A DNA stretch of 41,053 nt from JBBRZF01 sp038236965 (GCA_038236965.1 JBBRZF010000006.1:1-41053); one strand, 5' to 3'; shown: positions 8,089 to 16,434, counted from the first letter of the stretch. A program made the numbers and translations. The notes: generated by a model not told the origin, from the letters alone.

Positions 8089-9090
8089 TTGAGCACTGTG
8101 CAACGCGTGAAAATCACGGCGCTGGGCACTTATGTCCCTCCCCGAATTCTTAATAATTTCGACCTGGAAAAAATGGTCGACACCACCAACGACTGGATAC
8201 TGGAGCGTACGGGCATCCGCGAGCGCCATCTTGTAGATAAAGGTGTGGCGGCGAGCGACCTGGCGGTGGAAGCCGTTAGAGATATGGTTGCGCGCTACGG
8301 TACAAAGATCGACGACATAGAAGTTATCGTCGTTGGAACCGTGACGCCGGACATGATGTATCCGTCGACGGCCTGCCTGGTGCAACACAAGTTGAACATC
8401 CCGCAGTGCTGGGGCTTTGATGTGTCCGCTGGATGCTCGGGCTTTGTTTATGCGCTGACGGCGGGAGCGAAGCTGGTTGCGAGTGGCGCGCATAAGAAGG
8501 TCTTGGTAGTAGGCGCCGACGTTAACTCGTCGATGATCGATTACAAGGACCGCGCGACCTGCATCATCTTCGGCGACGGCGCAGGTGCCGTGATGCTTGA
8601 GCCAGCAGCAGAAGGCGAAGACCTGGGCATCATCGATTATGTTCACCAGATAGAAGGCTACGGCGGGCAGTATCTGAACATGCCGGGCGGCGGCAGCCTG
8701 CATCCGACCTCGCAACAGACGCTGGATGAGAACATGCATGTGGTCCATCAAGATGGGCAGCAGGTGTTCAAGTACGCCGTTAAGAAAATGTCGGAGATGA
8801 CAGACCGCTTATTGGCCAAGAACAACATGACCGGGGCAGACGTGGATTGCTTCATCGCACACCAGGCGAATATGCGCATCATCATGGCGACGGCCGATCG
8901 CTTGAAGATGCCACACGAGAAGGTCATCGTGAACATCGATCGTTACGGGAACACGACGGCGGGCACGATTCCGCTGGCTATGCGTACGGCGATCGAAGAA
9001 GGCAAGCTGAAGAAAGGCGACACGGTATTGCTGGCTTCTGTAGGGGCGGGATTCACAAGCGGCGCTACGCTGCTGAAGTGGGCGTTCTAA
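8089..9090 (+). CDS. fabH: Beta-ketoacyl-ACP synthase III
   Basis: A 333-residue condensing enzyme that joins acetyl-CoA (or a branched acyl-CoA) to malonyl-ACP, the first step of type II fatty acid synthesis in the cytoplasm. The catalytic triad is complete: C116 in DVSAGCSGF, H258 in FIAHQAN and N288 in RYGNTTAGTI. The C-terminal ASVGAGFTSGATLLKW block is typical. Start TTG 8089 follows GGAGAAA with eight-base spacing. It is transcribed alone and ends at a strong terminator hairpin. Whether it prefers straight or branched primers cannot be read from the sequence. Confidence 0.95.
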   Translation: MSTVQRVKITALGTYVPPRILNNFDLEKMVDTTNDWILERTGIRERHLVDKGVAASDLAVEAVRDMVARYGTKIDDIEVIVVGTVTPDMMYPSTACLVQHKLNIPQCWGFDVSAGCSGFVYALTAGAKLVASGAHKKVLVVGADVNSSMIDYKDRATCIIFGDGAGAVMLEPAAEGEDLGIIDYVHQIEGYGGQYLNMPGGGSLHPTSQQTLDENMHVVHQDGQQVFKYAVKKMSEMTDRLLAKNNMTGADVDCFIAHQANMRIIMATADRLKMPHEKVIVNIDRYGNTTAGTIPLAMRTAIEEGKLKKGDTVLLASVGAGFTSGATLLKWAF

Positions 9091-9093
9091 GAG

Positions 9094-9114
9094 CAGTTGC
9101 CGATAGCCAGTTGC
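9094..9114. repeat. Degenerate GCCAGTT repeat after fabH
   Basis: CAGTTGCC (9094-9101) and CCAGTTGC (9107-9114) are imperfect copies of the 7-base unit that is tandemly repeated, in the other orientation, at 9225-9259 and again at 16253-16355. Confidence 0.5.
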
Positions 9115-9147
9115 GAGTTACAGGCGAAAGGCGGTCAAGACAACAAT

Positions 9148-9173
9148 AAACGCGCTCCCCTCGGAGCGCGTTT
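9148..9173. terminator. Bidirectional terminator between fabH and fumC
   Basis: An 11-bp perfect stem, AAACGCGCTCC with GGAGCGCGTTT, encloses a CCTC loop. It has T-rich sequence on the fabH side and A-rich sequence upstream, so it can act in both directions between the two convergent genes. Confidence 0.85.
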
Positions 9174-9224
9174 ATGTTTGTCTTCGACTTCACTGAGAAC
9201 TTAGGAACTAAGAACTACGCTTTT

Positions 9225-9259
9225 CCAACTGGCAACTGGCAACTGGCAACTGACAACTG
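9225..9259. repeat. Tandem AACTGGC heptamer repeat
   Basis: About five copies of a 7-base unit (AACTGGC, the last ones degenerate) lie just downstream of fumC. The same unit in the opposite orientation occurs at 9094-9114 and 16253-16355, so this is a dispersed intergenic repeat of the genome. Confidence 0.75.
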
Positions 9260-9278
9260 CGTTGCTGGCAAACTACCT

Positions 9279-10694
9279 TTACGGCCTCGTCATCTTTTCC
9301 GGTCGCACCGTGGCGTCGAACTCTTCGGCTGTCATGAGTCCCATTTTCAGAGCGGCTTCTTTCAGGCTGCTGTGGTCTACGTGCGCGTTGTGCGCCACTT
9401 TGGCGGCGTTGTCGTAGCCGATTTTCGGCGCCAGGGCGGTGACCAGCATCAGCGAGTTGTGCACATACCAGTCGATCTTCTCGCGATTGAGGTCGATGCC
9501 TTTGACCATGAATTCTACGAATCCGTGGCATGCGTCGGAGATGAGTGTTACCGAGTGCAGGAAGTTGTAGATGATGACCGGCTTGAAGACGTTGAGTTCG
9601 AAATTACCTTGCGAACCGGCGAAGCCGACGGCGGCGGTTGCACCATGAACCTGCGCAGCGACCATGGTCATGGCTTCGCACTGTGTGGGGTTCACCTTGC
9701 CGGGCATGATGGAAGAGCCGGGCTCGTTTTCCGGAATGATGAGTTCGCCGAGTCCGCAGCGGGGACCGGAAGCGAGCCAGCGAATGTCGTTGGCGATCTT
9801 CATGAAGGACGCGGCAAGAGCTTCCAACGCGCCTTGGGCGAAGATGAGTTCGTCGTGCGCGCTGAGTGCTGCGAACTTGTTAGGATGCGAGCGGAAGGGA
9901 AGTCCCGTGAGTTCGGCGATCTTGGCGGCGGCGCGCTCGGCGAATTCGGGATGCGCATTGAGTCCGGTGCCGACGGCGGTGCCTCCGATGGCAAGGTCGT
10001 AGAGTCCGTCGACGACGAGTTCGAGTCGCTTAATGTCTCGCCCGAGAAGCGAAGCCCATCCGGAAAACTCTTGACCCACGGTGAGTGGCACCGCGTCCTG
10101 CAGGTGCGTACGACCGATCTTAACGACGTCGGCGAATTCGGTGGCCTTCGCTTCAATAGCTTTTTGCACCTTACGAACCGCGGGGATAAGCACTTCCTTC
10201 ACGCGCTGCGCGGCGGCGATGTGCATGGCCGTGGGGAAAGTATCGTTCGACGACTGCGACATGTTGACGTGGTCGTTGGGATGAATGGGCTTCTTGGAGC
10301 CACGCTCGCCGCCGCCGATTTCGATGGCGCGGTTGGAGATGACCTCGTTCACGTTCATGTTTGTTTGCGTTCCGCTGCCGGTCTGCCAGATGCGCAGCGG
10401 GAACTGGTCGTCCAGTTTGCCGGCGATGACTTCGTCGGCGGCTTCGGCGATGAGCTTCGCTTTGTCGGCGGGCAGTTTGCCGAGATCCTGATTGACGAGC
10501 GCGCAAGCCTTCTTCAGCGTGCCGAATGCGTGGAGAAGCTCGGGAGGCATGGTGTCTCGGCCAATGGCGAAATGGTGCAACGAGCGCTGCGTCTGCGCGC
10601 CCCAATAAACGTGGTCGGGAACCTCGATCTTTCCCATGCTGTCGGATTCAGTGCGGGTGCGGACGGTGGCTTCTGAAGAAGAACTCGGGGCCAT
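9279..10694 (-). CDS. fumC: Class II fumarate hydratase
   Basis: A 471-residue, iron-independent fumarase that interconverts fumarate and malate in the TCA cycle. Family landmarks are GSGTQTNMNVNEVI, HPNDHVNMSQSSND (a substrate-site segment), GGTAVGTGLNA and the signature GSSIMPGKVNPTQ with the catalytic serine. The open frame reaches 10790, but ATG 10694 (MAPSSS) is preceded by AGGAG at the right distance and gives the family length. The closely related aspartase family is less likely because the motifs match FumC throughout. It is a single gene, convergent with fabH. Confidence 0.95.
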   Translation of the reverse strand: MAPSSSSEATVRTRTESDSMGKIEVPDHVYWGAQTQRSLHHFAIGRDTMPPELLHAFGTLKKACALVNQDLGKLPADKAKLIAEAADEVIAGKLDDQFPLRIWQTGSGTQTNMNVNEVISNRAIEIGGGERGSKKPIHPNDHVNMSQSSNDTFPTAMHIAAAQRVKEVLIPAVRKVQKAIEAKATEFADVVKIGRTHLQDAVPLTVGQEFSGWASLLGRDIKRLELVVDGLYDLAIGGTAVGTGLNAHPEFAERAAAKIAELTGLPFRSHPNKFAALSAHDELIFAQGALEALAASFMKIANDIRWLASGPRCGLGELIIPENEPGSSIMPGKVNPTQCEAMTMVAAQVHGATAAVGFAGSQGNFELNVFKPVIIYNFLHSVTLISDACHGFVEFMVKGIDLNREKIDWYVHNSLMLVTALAPKIGYDNAAKVAHNAHVDHSSLKEAALKMGLMTAEEFDATVRPEKMTRP

Positions 10695-10834
10695 TGCGAA
10701 CTCCTGAAGGAAGACTGGCAGTGATTGGACCCGAGAATTATATAACTGCCGGGAGTGAGCGGGGGAAGGACGATATGGGTCTCGCATCACACATGGGCGT
10801 GACGTACAATAATGGGTCGGAAGAGAGGGAAGAT

Positions 10835-11416
10835 ATGCAGACGAGCGCGCAGGCGGTTTCCATCGAGCAATTCGTCGCGGGGCTTCGTAAGTTGCAGGAG
10901 CCTGCGTTCACCGGAGTCGACGGTGTACTCGAGTATTTGCGCGCGACACCGGTCGATCCGCAAAGCCTTGCGTCATTTCTGACATGGGACGCGCAACACT
11001 ACACGCGTAACCTGGTCGACCACACGGAACTGTATGACCTGATCGCCATCTGCTGGGAGGTCGGGCAACATAGTTCCATCCACAATCACAAAGGTCAGAA
11101 TTGCTGGATGACCGTGCCCATAGGTAGGCTGATGGTGCAGAACTTCCGTGTGTTGGAAGAGGATCTGTCGGCACAACATTGCAATCTTGAAGCGACGAAT
11201 CAGTTGGAGTTGAACCCGCAGAATCCGACTGCGGTGAATCCGCAGGAGCCTGTGCATTCGGTCTACAATTCTCGCGAATTCGCGGAGCGCGCGGTGAGTC
11301 TGCATGTGTATTCACGTCCCTTTGACTCTTGCGTGGTGTACTCGATGGAGCAGCGTTCGTGCGGCGAGATCAAGCTGCATTTCAATACCGAGTACGGAGT
11401 GCCGGTAAAGGACTAG
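10835..11416 (+). CDS. Cysteine dioxygenase, type I
   Basis: A 193-residue cupin enzyme that oxidises cysteine to cysteine sulfinate with O2 and ferrous iron. The three iron ligands are visible: H83 and H85 (SIHNHKG) and H141 (PVHSVYN). C90 (GQNCW) and Y159 (SLHVYSRPFDSC) occupy the positions of the Cys-Tyr cofactor pair of the mammalian enzyme. ATG 10835 follows GAGGGA. It is 49 bases upstream of ypdA and probably in the same transcript. A 3-mercaptopropionate dioxygenase is the main alternative, but the Cys-Tyr pair favours cysteine. Confidence 0.87.
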   Translation: MQTSAQAVSIEQFVAGLRKLQEPAFTGVDGVLEYLRATPVDPQSLASFLTWDAQHYTRNLVDHTELYDLIAICWEVGQHSSIHNHKGQNCWMTVPIGRLMVQNFRVLEEDLSAQHCNLEATNQLELNPQNPTAVNPQEPVHSVYNSREFAERAVSLHVYSRPFDSCVVYSMEQRSCGEIKLHFNTEYGVPVKD

Positions 11417-11465
11417 CCGCCGGATGTAAGTCAGAGCGGCGCGTGCGTGCGGTATCCTATCCTGG

Positions 11466-12458
11466 ATGAAAATAATTGAACATTTTGATGTGCTGGCGAT
11501 CGGCGCAGGACCTACGGGTCTGGCGTGCGCAATCGATGCGCAGCGTGCCGGCTTTAAGGTGGCAAACCTGGACAAGGGCTGTCTGTGCAACTCGCTCTAC
11601 CATTACCCCACGCACATGACGTTTTTCACAACGCCCGAATTGCTGGAGATCGGCGACATCCCATTCAGTTGCGCGAACCAGAAGCCGAACCGGCAAGAGG
11701 CGCTGGAGTATTACCGTAAGGTCGCCGAGCATTACAAGATCGACATCCGTCAATATGAACGCGTGGACAAGATCGATGGCGAGGACGGAGACTTTCACGT
11801 TCACACCACCGACTTGCTAGGACGACTGCATGAGTACTGTTCGCGGAAATTGATCCTGGCGACGGGATTTTACGATCTGCCAAATTACATGAAAGTGCCC
11901 GGCGAGGCCCTGGCGAAGGTCGCTCATTACTACAAGGAGCCGCATCCTTACTTTGGGATGGATGTGGTAGTGATTGGTGCGAAAAATTCGGCGGCCATCG
12001 CGGCCTTGGAATTGTGGAGGCACGGCGCGCGCGTAACACTCGTTCATCGCGGCCCGGGAATAGACGACCGTGTGAAATACTGGATTAAGCCAGATGTGGA
12101 GAACCGCATCAAAGCTGGCGAGATCAAGGCCTACTTCAACACGACGGTGAAAGAGATTGCGCCGGATTCGGTGTTGCTGCAAACGGCAGACGATGAGCTT
12201 CGGATCAAGAATGACTTTGTGCTGGCGCTGACGGGCTATCGTCCCGACTTCGATTTCCTGTTGAGGATGGGAATCGAACTGTCGCAGCCAGACAGACGCC
12301 CGGTGGTGAATACTGAGACGCTGGAGAGCAACGTGGCTGGTGCCTACCTGGCGGGCGTGATCGTGGCGGGAATGAATACGGGCGAAATCTTCATCGAGAA
12401 TGGACGCTTCCACGGACGACAGATCACGGCAGACCTAAAGATCAAATTGAGAGGCTAG
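11466..12458 (+). CDS. ypdA: YpdA-type bacillithiol-disulfide reductase
   Basis: A 330-residue flavoprotein of the thioredoxin-reductase superfamily. It has an N-terminal FAD-binding motif (IGAGPTGLACAIDAQ), the YpdA-specific block CLCNSLYHYPTHMTFFTTPE and a second nucleotide-binding motif (VIGAKNSAAIAALEL) for NADPH. It lacks the CxxC redox pair of ordinary thioredoxin reductases, as is normal for YpdA. In Firmicutes YpdA (Bdr) reduces bacillithiol disulfide. The presence of bshA elsewhere in this window (35605-36753) supports the same role here. It lies between cysteine dioxygenase and a frataxin-like gene, with only 4 bases before the latter. Confidence 0.9.
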   Translation: MKIIEHFDVLAIGAGPTGLACAIDAQRAGFKVANLDKGCLCNSLYHYPTHMTFFTTPELLEIGDIPFSCANQKPNRQEALEYYRKVAEHYKIDIRQYERVDKIDGEDGDFHVHTTDLLGRLHEYCSRKLILATGFYDLPNYMKVPGEALAKVAHYYKEPHPYFGMDVVVIGAKNSAAIAALELWRHGARVTLVHRGPGIDDRVKYWIKPDVENRIKAGEIKAYFNTTVKEIAPDSVLLQTADDELRIKNDFVLALTGYRPDFDFLLRMGIELSQPDRRPVVNTETLESNVAGAYLAGVIVAGMNTGEIFIENGRFHGRQITADLKIKLRG

Positions 12459-12462
12459 TGAC

Positions 12463-12792
12463 ATGGAAGACATGGAATTCAGGCGACGGTCGGATGCGGC
12501 GTTGGAAGCGTTGAAGCAGAGTTTAATCAAAGCAGAAGAGACCGTGGACTTCGAGGTGGAAGATGTTTCCGGCGCGCTGCACCTCAGCTTCGAAGAGCCT
12601 GCCGGAAGATTTGTGATCTCCCCGAATGGGGCAGTGAACCAGATTTGGATCTCCGCGCTATCGACGAGCTTCAAACTGGATTGGACAGACGCGCAGAAGG
12701 ACTTCGTGCTGATGAAGACCGGCGAAGGATTGAAGAAGCTGATGTCACGATTGATTGGCGAGCAGATGGGCGAAACGGTCGAGTTGGAATAA
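12463..12792 (+). CDS. cyaY: Frataxin-like (CyaY family) protein
   Basis: A 109-residue protein matching the small alpha-beta frataxin fold. An N-terminal acidic helix (residues 1-28, rich in Glu) is followed by strands with the typical FVISPNGAVNQIWIS segment, then a C-terminal helix. Frataxins bind iron and tune cysteine desulfurase during Fe-S cluster assembly. It starts 4 bases after the ypdA stop, so it is surely co-transcribed. No isc or suf gene is nearby. The match is by pattern (NQIWI core, acidic ridge, length), and the fold call is good but not certain. Confidence 0.75.
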   Translation: MEDMEFRRRSDAALEALKQSLIKAEETVDFEVEDVSGALHLSFEEPAGRFVISPNGAVNQIWISALSTSFKLDWTDAQKDFVLMKTGEGLKKLMSRLIGEQMGETVELE

Positions 12793-12808
12793 GCGTCGAG
12801 TCGTCCCT

Positions 12809-13822
12809 TCAATCCCCGGTAGCGTTGATGGGCCCATTCGCTACGCTGTTGCCTTTGCAGTCTGCGTAGCCGTGTTCGATGGCGGTTCCTTCCTCGTAAT
12901 CGTTCCAAGTCACGATCATCAAAAACGGTAGTGGATGCTGGTCGCTGTAGTAGCGACGGAATTCGCGCAGGCTCTCTTCGAAAGTCTTTCCGCAGCGCGA
13001 ATCCATACGACGATTGCGCGACCAAGATGCTTTTGAGTCGTTGAAGCCGGGCCAGGCGGCGCCGACCGCAAGTTTGTCCGGATACTTCGCGTTCATTGTG
13101 GTGTAGAAATAGTCAAGGTAATCGCGTCCCCAGTTACTGCCATCGCGCGCCCACCCGCCGCGTCCCGGTTGGACCCATGCGTAATAACCGTCGAAGGCAT
13201 TTGCAAATTTCGGATAGAAATCCTTATAGATAAGAATGGGCGCGTCTTGCCAGGCGTTCACGGCTTCGCGCACGCGATTCCAGTCCGTGTGTCCGCCCTT
13301 GGGGAAAATGAAAATGACCGGACGTCCCTGGTAACGAAGGTAGGGAGCGTTGGAAACGCGCGCCTGCGGGCCGATGTAGTGCTCGTAGGCATACTGCAGA
13401 TCGCTGATAGTGGTTTTGGTGGAATTGCCTTCACCGGAGTCATCTTCGTCATACATGATCGCAACTTTGAAATCCGACTGGGCGGCCTCCTCCTGCAAGC
13501 GTTCGTAGCTGCTGTCTTCAAAGTCCTTGCGCGGGCCGTACCAATTCACAACGAAGCCTTCGATGCCGAGATTCTTGGCTTCTGAAATCTGACGGCCGAG
13601 GACAACGCGGTCTTGCGAGGAATAGCCGACGTTGATATGTCCGCCGCGCCCGAACCATGGCTGATAGGCGGCCAGTAATACGGGGCCGCCGCGCATAGGC
13701 TGGAAGGTATTCGCCTTCAGTGTCTTGTGAAGGTCGGTTTTGCTGGTGCAGGCTACGCCTACCAGCAACAAGGCAGTGATGGCGAGCGATACGGCAAATC
13801 CACTGAAGCGACGAACGTTCAT
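12809..13822 (-). CDS. GH99/GH71-like lipoprotein
   Basis: A 337-residue secreted protein with a lipoprotein signal peptide; the lipobox ends LLVGVAC, giving Cys25 as the modified residue. The mature part resembles the glycoside hydrolase 71/99-like barrels: LLAAYQPWFG near the start, FVVNWYGP, KVAIMYDED, FIFPKGG and the C-terminal block MIVTWNDYEEGTAIEHG typical of these families. Family members cleave alpha-mannosides or alpha-glucans, but the substrate cannot be predicted. GAGGATTTGG precedes the ATG at 13822. It is convergent with cyaY and stands alone without transporter or regulator genes. Confidence 0.75.
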   Translation of the reverse strand: MNVRRFSGFAVSLAITALLLVGVACTSKTDLHKTLKANTFQPMRGGPVLLAAYQPWFGRGGHINVGYSSQDRVVLGRQISEAKNLGIEGFVVNWYGPRKDFEDSSYERLQEEAAQSDFKVAIMYDEDDSGEGNSTKTTISDLQYAYEHYIGPQARVSNAPYLRYQGRPVIFIFPKGGHTDWNRVREAVNAWQDAPILIYKDFYPKFANAFDGYYAWVQPGRGGWARDGSNWGRDYLDYFYTTMNAKYPDKLAVGAAWPGFNDSKASWSRNRRMDSRCGKTFEESLREFRRYYSDQHPLPFLMIVTWNDYEEGTAIEHGYADCKGNSVANGPINATGD

Positions 13823-13928
13823 CCAAATCCTCGAATAAATTAAAGGCCGAGATTATTGGATGTTTAAAACAGCAGAGGTGTTGGACAGGGCAGAAGCTGG
13901 AAAGAAGCTGCGCCTGACCAACGCCAAA

Positions 13929-13958
13929 AAGCCCACCCTGGTGAGCCAGGGTGGGCTT
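13929..13958 (-). terminator. Terminator of the S9 peptidase gene
   Basis: A 13-bp perfect stem, AAGCCCACCCTGG with CCAGGGTGGGCTT, and a 4-base loop begin 12 bases after the peptidase stop. On the minus strand it is followed by a run of five T. This is a textbook intrinsic terminator. Confidence 0.9.
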
Positions 13959-13970
13959 CAGAATCGCTTT

Positions 13971-16010
13971 CTATTTCGCTGCCGTGATCGGCTGTCCGCC
14001 CAACAGGTATTGCTGCATGAAGAGGATCGTCGAATAGAACTGGAAGTCGGCATTCTTCTTTTTACCAAAGCCGTGGCCCTCGTCCTTGGCGACCAGGTAC
14101 CAGACGGGAGTGTTGTTCTTGCGGACGGTGGCGACCATCTGGTCGGCTTCTGAGATGGGAACGCGCGGATCATTCTTGCCCTGCACGACGAAGAGCGGCT
14201 TAGTGATGTTCTTCGCCATATTGAAGGGCGCAGTCTTCTCGAAGTACGCGCGCATCTCCGGAATGCGTTCATCGCCGTATTCGGCGCGACGCAGGTCTCG
14301 ACGATAGGCCTCGGTGTTCTGCAGGAAGGTGATGAAGTTGGAGATGCCGACCACGTCGAGCGAGCAGGCGATGCGGTCGTTGTAGCGTGTGGCAATGGCC
14401 AGCGTCATGTGTCCGCCGTAGCTGCCGCCCGTAACCATCACGTGATCGGAGTCGAGGTCGGGACGCGTCTTGATCCAGTCGAGAAGCGCCTCGATGTCCT
14501 TGTAGGTACCTTCGCGCTTCATGCTGTTGTCGGCGAGGGAGAATGTTTTCCCGTAGCCAAGCGAGCCGCGCACGTTGGGGAAGATGACGGCGACGCCCAT
14601 TTCATTGATGAAATAGTTGTTGCGTCCGAGGAAGCCGGGACGGAACTGTCCTTCGGGGCCGCCGTGAATGTTGATAACGACCGGGCGCTTGCCGGGAAAC
14701 TTCTTCGCGTCGGGCTTATACAGAAAGCCTGAGATGCCCATGCCATCGGAGCTCTTCCACTTGATGAGTTCGGGCTCTACAAAGTCCTGTGCGTTGACGC
14801 CGCCGGTTTCGCTGGCCGTCCACCGATCGACCTTTCCGGTGGTGATGTCCACGGAATAGACATCGGAAGTTGAACGTGCGGCAGAGACGGTGACGGCGAG
14901 GTCGCGATTGTTCTCGTGCCAGTCGAGTCCGCTGATAATGCCTACAGGAACTCGCGGCGCGGGCCGTTCTTTGCCGGTCGCTAGGTCCATGATGTGCAGA
15001 ACGCTGATGCCATTCTCGTTGGTCTCAAAGGCGAGCAATTTGCGGTCGTGCGAGAGTTTCGTTTCCGCGACATCAAAATTGTAATTGGTGAGGAACTTGG
15101 CCTGTTTGGTCGCGAGATCAAGGTAGGCGACACGCTGGAACTCGCTGCCCTGATCGGTGGTGACGTAGATTCCCTTGCCATCGCGACTGAAGCCGATGGC
15201 GTTGTAGGCGATCTTCTCGGCGGCATTCGTTTTCGGCGTGATGAGCGTTTTCTTGCCCGATGCGACGTCCACCAGCCAGAGGTAGCTTTCGTTCACCGAA
15301 ACTCCCTCTGTGGCAAGAATCGTCTTGTCGTCGGGGGACCAGTCGGACAGGTCCCAGCCGCCGCCTTCGTTCTGCACCAGCATGCGGTCGGTGGATCTAT
15401 TCGCGGGATCGATGACGTAGAAGTCGAGGTCGCCTCGGTTGCGACGTGTCGAGGCGTACACCAGTTTGTCTCCGGCGTTCGACCACGGGCCTCGCAAGTT
15501 GCGCGACTTGCCGTCGGTGAGCAGAGTGATGTCGCCGCTGGCAACGTCATAGCGGAAGAGCTGGAACCATTCGCCACCGCCGAAGTCCTTCGCGAACACA
15601 AAGTAGTCGCCCTTGTGAGGATGATAGGAGGCGCCGCTGATACGGTCGGGGAAGAAGGTGAGTTGCGTGCGCGCTCCTCCGGGAAACTTGACCTGGTGTA
15701 TCTGCGGCACGTCGGCAAAGCGTGTGCCGATGAGTAGCTCGCGCTGCAGAGGATGCCAATCGAGCATCGATGCGCCGCGCGACTCGGAGTAGAGACCGGC
15801 GCGTTCGGCGATGGCAGCAGGCACTGCGGGAATTCCCTGCACGATGAGGTTTTCATTCGGCGCAACGACGGGTGCTTCTTGCGCCAAGGCGGAAGCCGCG
15901 GGCGTCTGCGCGATGGCGAAGGCCGCGCTGAGAAGAACCGCGAGAATAATGGCAAGATGACGGCTTCGACGGATGGGACTGCGGTCTGAGGCGGGTTCTC
16001 GCTTCAACAT
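13971..16010 (-). CDS. S9-family serine peptidase (prolyl oligopeptidase-like)
   Basis: A 679-residue exported peptidase. The N-terminus is a signal peptide (LAIILAVLLSAAFAIAQ), followed by a seven-bladed WD40-like propeller and a C-terminal alpha/beta-hydrolase domain. The catalytic triad is readable: Ser in TGGSYGGHMT, Asp in GKNDPRVP and His in DEGHGFGKK. Such enzymes cut short peptides, often after dipeptides, in the periplasm. The open frame extends to 16226, but ATG 16010 (MLKREP) starts directly before the signal peptide. The upstream region carries an unusual repeated element (see 16162-16240). Specificity (DPP or acylaminoacyl type) is unknown. Confidence 0.9.
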   Translation of the reverse strand: MLKREPASDRSPIRRSRHLAIILAVLLSAAFAIAQTPAASALAQEAPVVAPNENLIVQGIPAVPAAIAERAGLYSESRGASMLDWHPLQRELLIGTRFADVPQIHQVKFPGGARTQLTFFPDRISGASYHPHKGDYFVFAKDFGGGEWFQLFRYDVASGDITLLTDGKSRNLRGPWSNAGDKLVYASTRRNRGDLDFYVIDPANRSTDRMLVQNEGGGWDLSDWSPDDKTILATEGVSVNESYLWLVDVASGKKTLITPKTNAAEKIAYNAIGFSRDGKGIYVTTDQGSEFQRVAYLDLATKQAKFLTNYNFDVAETKLSHDRKLLAFETNENGISVLHIMDLATGKERPAPRVPVGIISGLDWHENNRDLAVTVSAARSTSDVYSVDITTGKVDRWTASETGGVNAQDFVEPELIKWKSSDGMGISGFLYKPDAKKFPGKRPVVINIHGGPEGQFRPGFLGRNNYFINEMGVAVIFPNVRGSLGYGKTFSLADNSMKREGTYKDIEALLDWIKTRPDLDSDHVMVTGGSYGGHMTLAIATRYNDRIACSLDVVGISNFITFLQNTEAYRRDLRRAEYGDERIPEMRAYFEKTAPFNMAKNITKPLFVVQGKNDPRVPISEADQMVATVRKNNTPVWYLVAKDEGHGFGKKKNADFQFYSTILFMQQYLLGGQPITAAK

Positions 16011-16161
16011 GATTAGGCCTTTGCTGAGACTGTAGGAACGTCCAGAATTGTAGCTGATTCGCGATTCATCGAAGGTGAAGAGAATCGCGAACTGCACTTT
16101 CCGCAGGGCATATCTCCCCGCCGGGGCCCTCCCCTCCCTGTTTTCTTGATTCCTAAAATCC

Positions 16162-16240
16162 TTGTTTTCAATATTTTGCGAGGAAGTGGCTGGCAAAATC
16201 TTGAAAACAATGGAGTTACATATCAAAATATAGAAAACAA
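16162..16240. repeat. Three copies of a 17-bp AT-rich element
   Basis: The 17-mer CAAAATCTTGAAAACAA at 16194-16210 recurs with two changes at 16224-16240. It also recurs in inverted orientation with one mismatch at 16162-16178, separated by a 15-base loop. The two direct copies are exactly 30 bp apart. The array lies 150-230 bp upstream of the S9 peptidase start and is far more AT-rich than its surroundings. A GC-rich stretch (16116-16140) follows on the peptidase side. It could be an operator array or a dispersed repeat; nothing here decides. Confidence 0.7.
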
Positions 16241-16252
16241 AGCATTCGCCAC

Positions 16253-16355
16253 GCCAGTTGCCAGTTGCCAGTTAAGTCAAAAGGCAGTTGCCAGTTGCCG
16301 GTGAAGTCAAAGAGCAGTTCCCAGTTGCCGGTTGCCAGTTGCCAGTGAAGTCAAA
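16253..16355. repeat. Higher-order GCCAGTT repeat with AAGTCAAA spacers
   Basis: Runs of the heptamer GCCAGTT are punctuated three times by AAGTCAAA (at 16274, 16304 and 16348). This gives three units of about 30-45 bases. The first, second and third units differ by a few substitutions, and the third has extra heptamers. The same heptamer, inverted, occurs next to fumC (9225-9259). Confidence 0.75.
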
Positions 16356-16359
16356 ATCA

Positions 16360-16387
16360 AAAAGCCGCGCTGCTGGGCACGGCTTTT
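16360..16387 (-). terminator. Terminator downstream of the XRE remnant
   Basis: AAAAGCCG pairs with CGGCTTTT, with additional partial pairing inside the loop. On the minus strand it is followed by TTTTTGATTTTGA. It would end transcripts from ssb and the XRE remnant. Confidence 0.65.
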
Positions 16388-16403
16388 GCGTTGATCTCTA
16401 TAT

Positions 16404-16434
16404 CCAGTATGACACATTGAGGGGTGTCAACTGG
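16404..16434. promoter_or_regulatory. Long inverted repeat, possible operator
   Basis: CCAGT-A-TGACAC and GTGTCA-ACTGG form an 11-bp interrupted dyad around the 8-base centre ATTGAGGG. It lies 40 bases beyond the XRE stop. Its size and symmetry suit a dimeric regulator, but it could also be an RNA hairpin. Confidence 0.45.

Noticed and set aside
9174..10676. A 500-codon open frame on the plus strand opposite fumC
   Set aside because: It mirrors fumC, has no family-like sequence or ribosome site, and results from GC-rich codon bias on the real gene.
16253..16355. A possible CRISPR array
   Set aside because: The repeated unit is only 7 bases, spacers are repeated rather than unique, and no cas gene is present.
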